The notes below the pieces were generated by a model. The model ran no database searches and was not told the DNA's origin. It was given only the letters and a program-made list of their open reading frames with translations. The position numbers and the translations under genes are program-made. Shown one piece after another: positions 1 through 7,438 of a DNA stretch of 64,000 nucleotides. How positions within the stretch are numbered: the first letter of the stretch is position 1; every line of letters begins with the position of its first letter. Source of the DNA: CAILZL01 sp049840395 (GTDB lineage Bacteria; Pseudomonadota; Gammaproteobacteria; Steroidobacterales; Steroidobacteraceae); contig JASGLD010000005.1 in the NCBI GenBank assembly GCA_049840395.1, positions 186,001-250,000 on the forward strand, given 5' to 3'.

Positions 1-418
1 GCGCCGCCAGCGTGAAGCCAAAGCGGCTCAACACAATGGCCGAAGCAGTGAGCGGCAACAGGAACAGGGTCAGGAGATGACTTTCGATTCCGCCGGTGGC
101 AGCACAAACCAACAGTGCGAATAACAGCAACGCCACGATATCCAGCAATACGCGCAGACCGGTACGCGTCTTGAAATACGGCAGCAGTCGGGTGACCGTG
201 GTTTCCACCAGCAAGCTCATTAAGGCAAACGCTGCCAGCTGCGGATGCAACAGGGTTTCGCCGGCCACCGCAAAGGGCGCAGCACCCACGGCAGCCGCCA
301 ATAGAGCGAACCACGGCAGGGTGTGGCTGGCCAGTGGAACCAAGGGTGACTTTATTGCAGGCGACATCCGCATAGTGTGGTGTGTCGTTTTCGATGGCGC
401 AATGCGCATCACACCCAT
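1..418 (-). CDS. N-terminal membrane module of a probable sensor protein (cut by window edge)
   Basis: The reverse strand is open from about 418 to the left edge of the window. The translation has at least three hydrophobic stretches, the last including the phrase GGIESHLLTLFLLPL. A Gly-Gly loop followed by a hydrophobic segment is common in the membrane input modules of PilS- and RegB-like histidine kinases and related sensors. No catalytic domain is inside the window, so the kinase identity is only a guess. In-frame ATG codons occur at 442, 439, 418, 409, 373 and 367, and none has a convincing Shine-Dalgarno sequence, so the start is uncertain. The gene lies downstream of the ECF sigma factor gene on the same strand. 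Confidence 0.5.
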   Translation of the reverse strand, partial: MGVMRIAPSKTTHHTMRMSPAIKSPLVPLASHTLPWFALLAAAVGAAPFAVAGETLLHPQLAAFALMSLLVETTVTRLLPYFKTRTGLRVLLDIVALLLFALLVCAATGGIESHLLTLFLLPLTASAIVLSRFGFTLAA

Positions 419-531
419 GGCTGGAGCAACGACCTGCATCATGTGCAGCGATCGCCTAAGGATCGCTTAAACGCGCGAGTAACAGATTCATCATCCCCAG
501 ATCAGCGTTGCCCACTCGTTCAGCGCGCCTA

Positions 532-1104
532 TTAGCCGTCATTGGGTTGAATTTCATTCAACAGCCAAGCCTTGGCGAAACGGAGATCGCGCGTTACGGT
601 GGCGGTGGAAATGTCGAGGGCATGAGCAGTTTCTTCGATGGTCAGTCCGCCGAAGTAGGTCAGCTCCACCACATGCGCCATACCTTCATGTAGCGCTTCG
701 AACTTGGCCAACGCCGTGTCGAGAATGATGAGATCGACTTCGCTGGTGGCGGCTGAGCTATCCAAGTCCGGCAGTAGCGTGACGTCTTTGTTGCGCTTTA
801 ATCGGCCACGCGATTTGCTGTGATCGACCAGGATGTTTCGCATCAGCCTGGCGGCGACCGCCAGGAAATGTTTGGTGTCGTTAACGGATAACGGGCCACG
901 AACTAACCTTGTGAAGGCCTCGTTCACCAGTGCCGTCGCTTGCAGGGTGTGACCGACTCGTTCGCGACGCATGTAGCGCACGGCTAGTAAGTGCAGTTCT
1001 CGATAGATGATGGGCGTCAGCTGCATGAAGGCATCGCGATCGCCACCGCGCCATGCCTCCAATAGCTGCATGACCTTGTGCTGCTGAATGCTGTTTTCTT
1101 CCAT
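532..1104 (-). CDS. ECF-type RNA polymerase sigma factor
   Basis: The 190-residue product looks like the sigma-70 subfamily found in Acidobacteria and many Proteobacteria (ECF with short regions 2 and 4). An N-terminal helix includes LLEAWRGGDRDAF. Region 2 reads ELHLLAVRYMRRER and includes the typical LQATALVNEAF. A C-terminal region 4 helix-turn-helix reads GLTIEETAHALDISTATVTRDLRFAKAW. It would direct RNA polymerase to a small regulon. The ATG at 1104 is preferred over the in-frame TTG at 1122, because a weak GAGA lies a few bases upstream of the ATG. Members of this subfamily are often encoded beside a Ser/Thr kinase. No kinase or anti-sigma factor is visible here, and the adjacent gene encodes a membrane protein. 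The target promoters are unknown. Confidence 0.85.
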   Translation of the reverse strand: MEENSIQQHKVMQLLEAWRGGDRDAFMQLTPIIYRELHLLAVRYMRRERVGHTLQATALVNEAFTRLVRGPLSVNDTKHFLAVAARLMRNILVDHSKSRGRLKRNKDVTLLPDLDSSAATSEVDLIILDTALAKFEALHEGMAHVVELTYFGGLTIEETAHALDISTATVTRDLRFAKAWLLNEIQPNDG

Positions 1105-1316
1105 GCTGTTCTCGGCTGCCAACTTCCATGTCTTACATCGCTTAAAGATTAATCATTGAGCGGACGTCGATTCAAGTACTGCACACTACCGCCGCAGTAG
1201 TTAAGTAAACTGCACGGGCTGCGAGTAAGTATTTCGCCGTGACGCAAGCGTTGAATAAGGACGTGAAAAAACAGGTGCCGGCTTAGCAACGTCGACCCAA
1301 CGCCAGCCGAGAGTAG

Positions 1317-1342
1317 GAAAGGGTGCAATGAATCGCACCCTA
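1317..1342 (-). terminator. Hairpin downstream of ntrC
   Basis: GGGTGC (1321-1326) pairs with GCACCC (1335-1340) across an 8-base loop. On the minus strand the stem is followed by CTTTCC, so it lies just beyond the ntrC stop and could act as a weak terminator. The same arrangement occurs in dispersed palindromes of many proteobacteria, so it may instead be a repeat copy. Confidence 0.45.
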
Positions 1343-1361
1343 CAATGCATCAGACTTCGTA

Positions 1362-2777
1362 CTATTCGTCATCCATACCTAATTCTTTCAACTTGCGCGT
1401 CAGGGTATTGCGCCCCCAGCCCAGCAGCTTGGCCGCTTCCTGACGACCACCCTCGGTCTTACGCAGCGCAACACGAATCAAGGTACGTTCGAATTCCGGC
1501 ATGGCGTCATCGAGCAGCGGCGCACCGCCGGTGGCCAAACGCTTCTCGGCCCAGGCGGTGAGTTGTCGCGCCCATTCTTCTTGCAAGCTGGATGCGGTAG
1601 GCGCACCACCCAAGTCGGTGGGGATATCCGCCACTTTGATTTCACGACCTGGCGCGGTGACCGTGAGTCGCCGGCAGGTATTCACCAACTGACGCACATT
1701 GCCCGGCCAGTCATAGGCCACCAGGGCCGTCTCGGCTTCCTTGGTCAGCACTTTGGCTTCCACACCCAATTCAGTGGCCGCCGCACTTAAATAGGAATGC
1801 AGCAATTCCGGAATGTCATCGCGACGCGCACGCAGCGGCGGCACTTCGATACGAATCACATTCAAGCGATGCAGCAAGTCTTCGCGGAACAAACCTTGTT
1901 TGACGCGCTCGGACAAATCCTGGTGGGTGGCCGCAATCACGCGCACATCCACGCGTACCGGCGTTTGCCCGCCGACACGATAGAACTCACCTTCCGCGAG
2001 TACACGCAGCAGGCGTGTCTGCAATTGCGGCGACATGTCACCGATTTCATCGAGGAACAGGGTGCCGCCATCGGCTTGTTCAAAGCGGCCACGACGTTGC
2101 GCATCGGCACCGGTGAACGAACCTTTCTCGTGACCGAACAATTCCGACTCAAGCAGATCCGCGGTGAATGCCGAGGTGTTCAAGGCGATGAAAGATTTAT
2201 TGGCGCGCGGACTGTGACGATGCAAGGCACGCGCTACCAATTCCTTACCCGTACCGGATTCGCCATTGATCAGCACCGTCATGCTGGAACGCGACAGGCG
2301 ACCGATGGCGCGAAACACTTCCTGCATCGCCGGCGCCTGACCGAGCATCTCCGGAATGCGCTTGGAATCGACGCTGATTTCTTCGGGAATCTTTTTCTGA
2401 TTCGCGGCGCGACGCACCAGATCCACGGCCTGATCGATGTCGAAGGGCTTGGGCAGATACTCAAAGGCACCACCTTGATAAGCCGCCACGGCACTGTCGA
2501 GGTCGGAATGCGCCGTCATGACGATCACCGGTAATTCCGGCTGCGAATCGCGGATCTCGGCCAGCAGCTCCAGGCCGCTGCGTCCGGGCATGCGAATATC
2601 GGTCATCAACACATCGGGTCGCGAACGACGCAGTGCCGACAAAGCAGAATCGGCTTGTTCGAAAGCCGTGGGCACCATGCCACCCTGCTTGAGCGCTCTT
2701 TCAAGCACCCATCGAATCGACGCATCGTCGTCGACCAACCAGACATTAAGCGGTTTTGTTGCCATCTGCTGCATCAT
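1362..2777 (-). CDS. ntrC: Nitrogen regulation response regulator NtrC (NR-I)
   Basis: The 471-residue sigma-54 activator has the full NtrC layout. A receiver domain (about 10-125) carries the acidic pocket VDDD and phospho-acceptor Asp60 in LMTDIRMPG. An AAA+ domain (about 140-380) has Walker A GESGTGKE, the sigma-54 contact loop GSFTGA (the usual GAFTGA with A to S) and GGTLFLDEIGDM. A C-terminal Fis-type helix-turn-helix ends near RNTLTRKLKELG. Phosphorylated NtrC would activate nitrogen-assimilation promoters, and two likely sites lie upstream of glnA in this window. The start overlaps the end of ntrB by about 32 bases, implying coupled translation; a second ATG four codons in (MATKPL) is an alternative start. 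The GSFTGA variant occurs in other NtrC-class proteins and need not impair function. Confidence 0.97.
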   Translation of the reverse strand: MMQQMATKPLNVWLVDDDASIRWVLERALKQGGMVPTAFEQADSALSALRRSRPDVLMTDIRMPGRSGLELLAEIRDSQPELPVIVMTAHSDLDSAVAAYQGGAFEYLPKPFDIDQAVDLVRRAANQKKIPEEISVDSKRIPEMLGQAPAMQEVFRAIGRLSRSSMTVLINGESGTGKELVARALHRHSPRANKSFIALNTSAFTADLLESELFGHEKGSFTGADAQRRGRFEQADGGTLFLDEIGDMSPQLQTRLLRVLAEGEFYRVGGQTPVRVDVRVIAATHQDLSERVKQGLFREDLLHRLNVIRIEVPPLRARRDDIPELLHSYLSAAATELGVEAKVLTKEAETALVAYDWPGNVRQLVNTCRRLTVTAPGREIKVADIPTDLGGAPTASSLQEEWARQLTAWAEKRLATGGAPLLDDAMPEFERTLIRVALRKTEGGRQEAAKLLGWGRNTLTRKLKELGMDDE

Positions 2778-3861
2778 GAGTATTGAAAGGAAGTAACAAA
2801 GTAAAAACGGTGCGGCCGGGCCGGCTCTCGAATTCGATCAAGCCGCCATGACGACTGACCAGATCCTGCGCAATGGCAAGACCCAGACCGGTGCCTTCGG
2901 CGCGACCAGTAACAAAGGGATAGAACAAGGTGTCCTGCAACTGCTCAGGCACGCCAGGTCCGTTGTCTTCAAATTGAATGGAAGCCACCAGTCGATGTCG
3001 ACGGGTGCCGATGCTGACGCCGGTCAAAGCGCGCGTGCGCAGTATCAACATGCCGCTGCGCTGCATGGCTTGCACGGCATTGCGTCCGAGGTTGAGCATG
3101 GCCTGAATGATCTGGTTCCGATCCAGGCGGATCGGCGGCAGACTGGGATCGTAGTCGCGATCGATAACGGTGTTGGTGCCCGGATCGGCCAGCAACAATT
3201 GCCGTACATGCTGCAGCAACTCATGAACGTTGATGAGTTCCTTGTGCGGCGTATGTCCCGGCCCGAGCAAGGAGTCGACCAGTGTTTTCAAACGATCGGC
3301 TTCACTGATAATGATCGAGGTGTATTCACGCATTGATGCATCGGCCAGCTGACGTTCGAGCAATTGCGCCGCACCGCGCAAACCGCCCAGCGGATTTTTA
3401 ATCTCATGCGCCAATTGCTTGATCATCAAGCGACTGCCGCCCACTTGATTGATCAAGGCGGTTTCGCGCGAGATGCGTTGATGCTGCGTGGCGTCGGAAA
3501 TTTCCAGCAACACAGTGGAGTTATCGCCGCGATCTTCGAAGGGCGAAACAGAACAATCGACGATCAATTCTTCGCCGGCGCCAATGCTGTGTAAACGCAG
3601 TTCACGACGTGCATAGGGCTGCCAGGCATCGAAGGCGCGATTGACAATGGAAGTGAGCTCACCCGAATCACGCAGCAACTCGGCCAGGGTGCGGCCGACG
3701 ATTTGATTGCGGCTCAAGCCCAGCAAAGTTTCGGCGGCCACGTTGAGGTAGTGCACCACCTGCCGACGGTCCACCAGCAAAATGCTGATGTTGAGATGAT
3801 CGAGAATGCGATCCAGATCATTCACGGTGGGCTCCATGCGAAGACGGGGCACGGCTACCAT
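2746..3861 (-). CDS. ntrB: Nitrogen regulation sensor histidine kinase NtrB (NR-II)
   Basis: The 371-residue kinase/phosphatase is predicted to be cytoplasmic, with no membrane segments. An N-terminal PAS domain (about 15-125) precedes the dimerisation/phosphorylation helix with LAHEIKNPLGG; His152 is the expected phosphorylation site. The ATP-binding domain has an N box (NLGRNAVQA), a G1 box (FEDNGPGVP) and GTGLGLAIAQDLV. In the known system PII binding switches NtrB between phosphorylating and dephosphorylating NtrC; no glnB is in this window. It lies between the DUF4124 gene and ntrC. The first ATG gives MVAVPRLRMEPT; the internal ATG at 3837 is equally possible. Confidence 0.96.
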   Translation of the reverse strand: MVAVPRLRMEPTVNDLDRILDHLNISILLVDRRQVVHYLNVAAETLLGLSRNQIVGRTLAELLRDSGELTSIVNRAFDAWQPYARRELRLHSIGAGEELIVDCSVSPFEDRGDNSTVLLEISDATQHQRISRETALINQVGGSRLMIKQLAHEIKNPLGGLRGAAQLLERQLADASMREYTSIIISEADRLKTLVDSLLGPGHTPHKELINVHELLQHVRQLLLADPGTNTVIDRDYDPSLPPIRLDRNQIIQAMLNLGRNAVQAMQRSGMLILRTRALTGVSIGTRRHRLVASIQFEDNGPGVPEQLQDTLFYPFVTGRAEGTGLGLAIAQDLVSRHGGLIEFESRPGRTVFTLLLPFNTHDAADGNKTA

Positions 3862-3973
3862 GGGCTTGCCGATCCTTGCCGATGGCGTGTTCGCTCAGTC
3901 GGCAAAGCGCTGCACTGCACGGGGCACACGGCCACATCATGCAGATCGAATCCGCTATGAATACTGGATGCCG

Positions 3974-4510
3974 CTACCTGGGCGGCTGTAACACCGATGG
4001 CTGACGCACATAGAATTTGATGCTTGGGCTGGTCGCTACCGGCTTGCCCTGAGCATCCAGCACCGTGAGCATCAAAGTGTGCTCGCCGCGCTCCACTTCC
4101 TGCAGAGTAAATCCCATACCCTGTTCGGGAAAGCCAGGCACCGCACGTCCGTCCAGATAAAGTGCCAAACGATGTGTCTTTGCTAGTGCGGGTTCGACAC
4201 GCACTGCCACACTGACCTGACCGCCGGTATTGGCGACGGTCTCTTCCGCGCCGGGGCTCGAAATCTCGACAGTCTGGTAATTCACGGCACTGGCACTGGA
4301 GCGTTGACCGCTCACAGCGCTGCTGCTGGAACTGGCAGTGGCCGACGGAGAAGGCAGAGAAGTAGTGGAACTTTGAATGTTGACCTGCTCGGCGCCCGCC
4401 ACCGGCTGGTCGGAGTAGTGCACCACGCCATTCGCATCGCGCCACTTCCACACGCTGGCGGCCAGCACTGGCATCGCAATCAGCATGAGTAGAACCGGCA
4501 CGTAACGCAT
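3974..4510 (-). CDS. DUF4124-family secreted protein
   Basis: This 178-residue protein begins with a short Sec signal peptide (MRYVPVLLMLIAMPVLAA). A DUF4124 motif follows directly: VWKWRDANGVVHYSDQPVAGAEQV. After a Ser-rich linker (about 60-75) comes a beta-rich C-terminal domain with charged and aromatic residues that looks Ig-like. DUF4124 proteins are periplasmic or envelope proteins of unknown role, often found near glnA-ntrBC in this part of the Gammaproteobacteria. The position suggests co-inheritance with the nitrogen genes, not a proven role in them. A hairpin separates it from glnA, so it may be transcribed with ntrBC. Confidence 0.85.
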   Translation of the reverse strand: MRYVPVLLMLIAMPVLAASVWKWRDANGVVHYSDQPVAGAEQVNIQSSTTSLPSPSATASSSSSAVSGQRSSASAVNYQTVEISSPGAEETVANTGGQVSVAVRVEPALAKTHRLALYLDGRAVPGFPEQGMGFTLQEVERGEHTLMLTVLDAQGKPVATSPSIKFYVRQPSVLQPPR

Positions 4511-4544
4511 GGTCGGGAAGCATACCCGCTCGTCCTCCAGAGAA

Positions 4545-4575
4545 CAAAACCCGGTGAGTAGTTGGGCTACTCACC
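4545..4575 (-). terminator. Probable terminator after glnA
   Basis: A perfect 9-base stem, GGTGAGTAG (4553-4561) with CTACTCACC (4567-4575), has a 5-base loop. Read on the minus strand the stem is followed by GGGTTTTGTTCT, a moderately T-rich tail. It lies between the glnA stop and the DUF4124 start and would reduce read-through from the strong glnA promoter into ntrBC. Confidence 0.6.
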
Positions 4576-4653
4576 TCATAACTCATCAAATTTGCAGGTG
4601 CTTCAGGAGCTGAACTGCGCCGGAGGACGCAGCCCAGCTCCCTCCGCAGAGCA

Positions 4654-6066
4654 TTAGCAGCTGTAATACATTTCCATTTCAGCAGGATGCGTCGACATAC
4701 GCAGACGCGTCACTTCCTGCATCTTCAAGGCGATGTAGGCATCGATCACGTCGTCGGTGAACACGCCGCCCTTCTTGAGGAACTCGCGATCCTTGTCCAG
4801 CTCTTCCAAGGCCATATCCAGGGAATGGCATACCTTTGGAATTTCCTTCTCTTCTTCCGGCTCCAGGTCGTACAGATCCTTGTCCGCGGCTTCGCCCGGG
4901 TGGATCTTGTTCTGGATGCCGTCCAAGCCGGCCATCATCATGGCGGCGAAGGCGAAGTACGGGTTCGCGGACGAGTCCGGGAAACGCACTTCGATACGGC
5001 GAGCCTTGGGGTTTGCTACCCATGGAATACGGATAGAAGCCGAGCGATTACGAGCCGAGTAGGCCAGCATCACAGGTGCTTCGAAACCAGGCACCAGGCG
5101 CTTGTAGCTGTTGGTACCGGCATTGGTGAAGGCATTGATGGCCTTGGCGTGCTTGATGATGCCGCCGATGTAGTACAGCGCGGTTTCGGACAAACCACCG
5201 TACTTGTCGCCAGCGAACAGAGCCACGCCTGCTTTCTGCAAGGACTGGTGCACGTGCATGCCCGAACCGTTGTCGCCTACCAGAGGCTTCGGCATGAAGG
5301 TCGCTGTCTTGCCGTGCACATGGGCCACGTTCATGACCACGTACTTCAACATCTGCACTTCGTCGGCCTTGCGCACCAGGCTACCGGCGCCTACGCCGAT
5401 TTCGCACTGGCCGCCGGTGGCGACTTCGTGGTGATGCACTTCAACAACCATGCCCATTTCTTCGAGCACGTTACACATGGTGCTACGGATGTTCTGGAAT
5501 GCATCTACCGGTGGCACGGGGAAGTAGCCGCCCTTCACGCCCGGACGATGGCCGGTGTTGCCTTCCGGATAAACCGTGTTCGAATTCCAAGCGCCCTGCT
5601 GCGAATCAATCTGGTAGCCGCAGCCATGCAGATCGTTGTTGTAGCGGATGCTGTCGAAAATGAAGAATTCGTTTTCTGGACCGAACAATGCGCCGTCCGC
5701 AATGCCGGTTGCCTTGATGTAAGCCTCGCAACGCTTGGCCACCGAACGCGGATCGCGGTCATAGCCCTGCATGGTGGCAGGCTCGAGCACGTCGCAACGG
5801 ATGATCAGGGTGGGATCTTCGAAGAACGGATCGGCTACGGCGGTGGTGGCGTCCGGCATCAGGATCATGTCGGATTCATTGATGCCCTTCCAGCCGGCGA
5901 TCGACGAGCCGTCGAACATCTTGCCGTCGGCAAAAAACTTCGCATCCACCTGGGATGCCGGAACGGTTACGTGCTGCTCCTTGCCGCGAGTGTCCGTGAA
6001 CCGCAGGTCCACGTACCTGAATTCCTTCTCTTTAATCAAGCTGAGAACATCAGCGCCGGTTGTCAT
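4654..6066 (-). CDS. glnA: Glutamine synthetase type I
   Basis: The 470-residue enzyme makes glutamine from glutamate, ammonia and ATP and is a dodecamer in the cytoplasm. The beta-grasp N-terminal domain begins MTTGADVLSLIKEKEFRYVDL, followed by FDGSSIAGW and the catalytic domain with FGPENEFFIFD and a metal/ATP segment near VHHHEVATGGQCEIG. The adenylylation motif DLYDLEPEE places Tyr399 at the expected regulatory position. The reading frame is open 84 codons upstream, but the ATG at 6066 is chosen: it has a strong GGAGGAGT ribosome site, and the protein aligns with the family from that residue. Transcription probably starts near 6155 from a sigma-54 promoter with upstream NtrC sites. Confidence 0.98.
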   Translation of the reverse strand: MTTGADVLSLIKEKEFRYVDLRFTDTRGKEQHVTVPASQVDAKFFADGKMFDGSSIAGWKGINESDMILMPDATTAVADPFFEDPTLIIRCDVLEPATMQGYDRDPRSVAKRCEAYIKATGIADGALFGPENEFFIFDSIRYNNDLHGCGYQIDSQQGAWNSNTVYPEGNTGHRPGVKGGYFPVPPVDAFQNIRSTMCNVLEEMGMVVEVHHHEVATGGQCEIGVGAGSLVRKADEVQMLKYVVMNVAHVHGKTATFMPKPLVGDNGSGMHVHQSLQKAGVALFAGDKYGGLSETALYYIGGIIKHAKAINAFTNAGTNSYKRLVPGFEAPVMLAYSARNRSASIRIPWVANPKARRIEVRFPDSSANPYFAFAAMMMAGLDGIQNKIHPGEAADKDLYDLEPEEEKEIPKVCHSLDMALEELDKDREFLKKGGVFTDDVIDAYIALKMQEVTRLRMSTHPAEMEMYYSC

Positions 6067-6165
6067 GAGTACTCCTCCGGAAATGCGACGAATTACTTTA
6101 TGAATGAATGCCCACACCCGCCCGTCGCGCCGGTTGTAAGGCCTATGCTCTTGGAACCACGAAAG

Positions 6166-6181
6166 TGCAGGAAGCGTGCCA
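6166..6181 (-). promoter_or_regulatory. Sigma-54 promoter of glnA
   Basis: On the minus strand this reads TGGCACGCTTCCTGCA. It has the -24 GG and -12 GC elements exactly ten bases apart and the full TGGCAC hexamer. The predicted start of transcription is near 6155, about 89 bases before the glnA ATG. Together with the NtrC-like sites upstream it forms a glnAp2-type control region. Confidence 0.85.
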
Positions 6182-6256
6182 GCGCACTGCCGTAGCGCAA
6201 CACTGCGCCATTGCTGAAAATCTTGGCTGAGACCTTCGGGTAGCCGGCAAATGTTA

Positions 6257-6271
6257 GCACCAGCTTGGCGC
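6257..6271. promoter_or_regulatory. NtrC binding site (proximal) for glnA
   Basis: GCACCAGCTTGGCGC matches the NtrC dyad GCACCA-N3-TGGTGC with one mismatch. Its centre is about 109 bases upstream of the predicted sigma-54 start at 6155. Confidence 0.75.
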
Positions 6272-6287
6272 AACGATTGAAACATCT

Positions 6288-6302
6288 GCACCAGTGATGC
6301 GC
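6288..6302. promoter_or_regulatory. Possible second NtrC site (distal) for glnA
   Basis: GCACCAGTGATGCGC has a perfect left half (GCACCA) and a poor right half (3 of 6 matches). Its centre lies 31 bases from the proximal site, about three helical turns and near -140. That fits cooperative binding on one DNA face, but the site is weak alone. Confidence 0.5.
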
Positions 6303-6377
6303 ACCGACTGACCGTCATGGCATTAATGAGGGCAGTTAGTAATGTCCACTTTGCGAAAGCTCAAAAGGTCACAGTTC

Positions 6378-6406
6378 CTGAAGCTGCCATCGCCCTCGGT
6401 TATACT
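6378..6406 (+). promoter_or_regulatory. Possible sigma-70 promoter of glyQS
   Basis: TATACT (6401-6406) is a good -10 hexamer 64 bases before the glyQ ATG. The hexamer 17 bases upstream (CTGAAG) is a poor -35, so the assignment rests mainly on the -10. Confidence 0.4.
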
Positions 6407-6470
6407 CGCCGGCCTTTTTCGTTTAGTCTCATTCACTTAACTAGACGTCAGCTTCCACCTTAGAGTCCCC

Positions 6471-7436
6471 ATGACCCAGCCAGTCAATGCGTCGGTCAGT
6501 GCCGGCACGCCGGAAACTTTTCAGGATTTGATCCTGGCCCTGCAACGTTATTGGGCAGATCAGGGCTGCGCCATCCTGCAACCCTACGATATGGAAGTGG
6601 GTGCAGGCACCAGCCACACCGCCACCTTCCTGCGTGCACTCGGACCCGAGCCGTGGAAAGCCGGCTATGTGCAACCCAGCCGTCGTCCCAAGGACGGCCG
6701 CTATGGCGAAAATCCCAACCGCCTGCAGCACTACTATCAATTCCAGGTGGTGTTGAAGCCGGCGCCGTCGAACATTCTCGAACTGTACTTAGGCTCGCTG
6801 CAGGCCGTGGGCTTCGATCTAAAGTCCAACGACATCCGCTTCGTGGAAGACGACTGGGAAAATCCCACGCTGGGCGCCTGGGGCCTGGGTTGGGAAGTGT
6901 GGCTCAACGGCATGGAAGTCACGCAGTTCACTTACTTCCAGCAAGTGGGCGGCATCGACTGCAAGCCCATCACCGGCGAGATCACCTACGGCCTGGAACG
7001 CCTGGCCATGTACCTGCAGGGCGTGGATAACGTCTATGACCTGGTGTATGCACCGGGCATCAAGTACGGCGATGTGTTCCACCAGAATGAGGTGGAGCAA
7101 AGCACTTACAACTTTCAGCACAGCGATGCCGAGTTCCTGTTCAGTGCCTTCGGTGCGCATGAGAAGCAAGCCAAGCACTTGATGGAACAGCAACTGGCCT
7201 TGCCGGCCTATGAACAGGTGCTCAAGGCCGCACACACCTTCAACCTGTTGGATGCCCGTGGCGCCATCAGCGTTACCGAACGCGCCGCTTACATCGGTCG
7301 CATCCGCAATCTCGCTCGCGCCGTGGCGCAGAGCTATCTCGACAGCCGTGCACGTCTGGGCTTCCCCATGGCGCCACGCGAATGGGCCAATGAAGTATTG
7401 GCGCAACTCGAGATCAACAAGAAGAAGGCTTCCTGA
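6471..7436 (+). CDS. glyQ: Glycyl-tRNA synthetase alpha subunit
   Basis: The 321-residue product is the class II catalytic subunit of the bacterial (alpha-2 beta-2) glycyl-tRNA synthetase, which charges tRNA-Gly. The start of the fold is clear (TFQDLILALQRYWADQGCAILQPYD), followed by the motif 2 region PSRRPKDGRYGENPNR and LGWEVWLNGMEVTQFTYFQQ. Length and composition match the family from end to end. It is two bases upstream of glyS and so is in the same operon. The preceding Shine-Dalgarno is weak (TTAGAG). Confidence 0.98.
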   Translation: MTQPVNASVSAGTPETFQDLILALQRYWADQGCAILQPYDMEVGAGTSHTATFLRALGPEPWKAGYVQPSRRPKDGRYGENPNRLQHYYQFQVVLKPAPSNILELYLGSLQAVGFDLKSNDIRFVEDDWENPTLGAWGLGWEVWLNGMEVTQFTYFQQVGGIDCKPITGEITYGLERLAMYLQGVDNVYDLVYAPGIKYGDVFHQNEVEQSTYNFQHSDAEFLFSAFGAHEKQAKHLMEQQLALPAYEQVLKAAHTFNLLDARGAISVTERAAYIGRIRNLARAVAQSYLDSRARLGFPMAPREWANEVLAQLEINKKKAS

Positions 7437-7438
7437 AG

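Noticed and set aside
4687..6195. A 502-codon open frame antisense to glnA
   Set aside because: It is a shadow of glnA codon bias in GC-rich DNA. It has no ribosome site, no family match and is rich in His and Gly as expected for the antisense frame.
5000..6318. Longer glnA start at 6318
   Set aside because: The extra 84 residues have no homology, and the GGAGGAGT ribosome site precedes the ATG at 6066. The sigma-54 promoter and NtrC sites also fall inside that extension.
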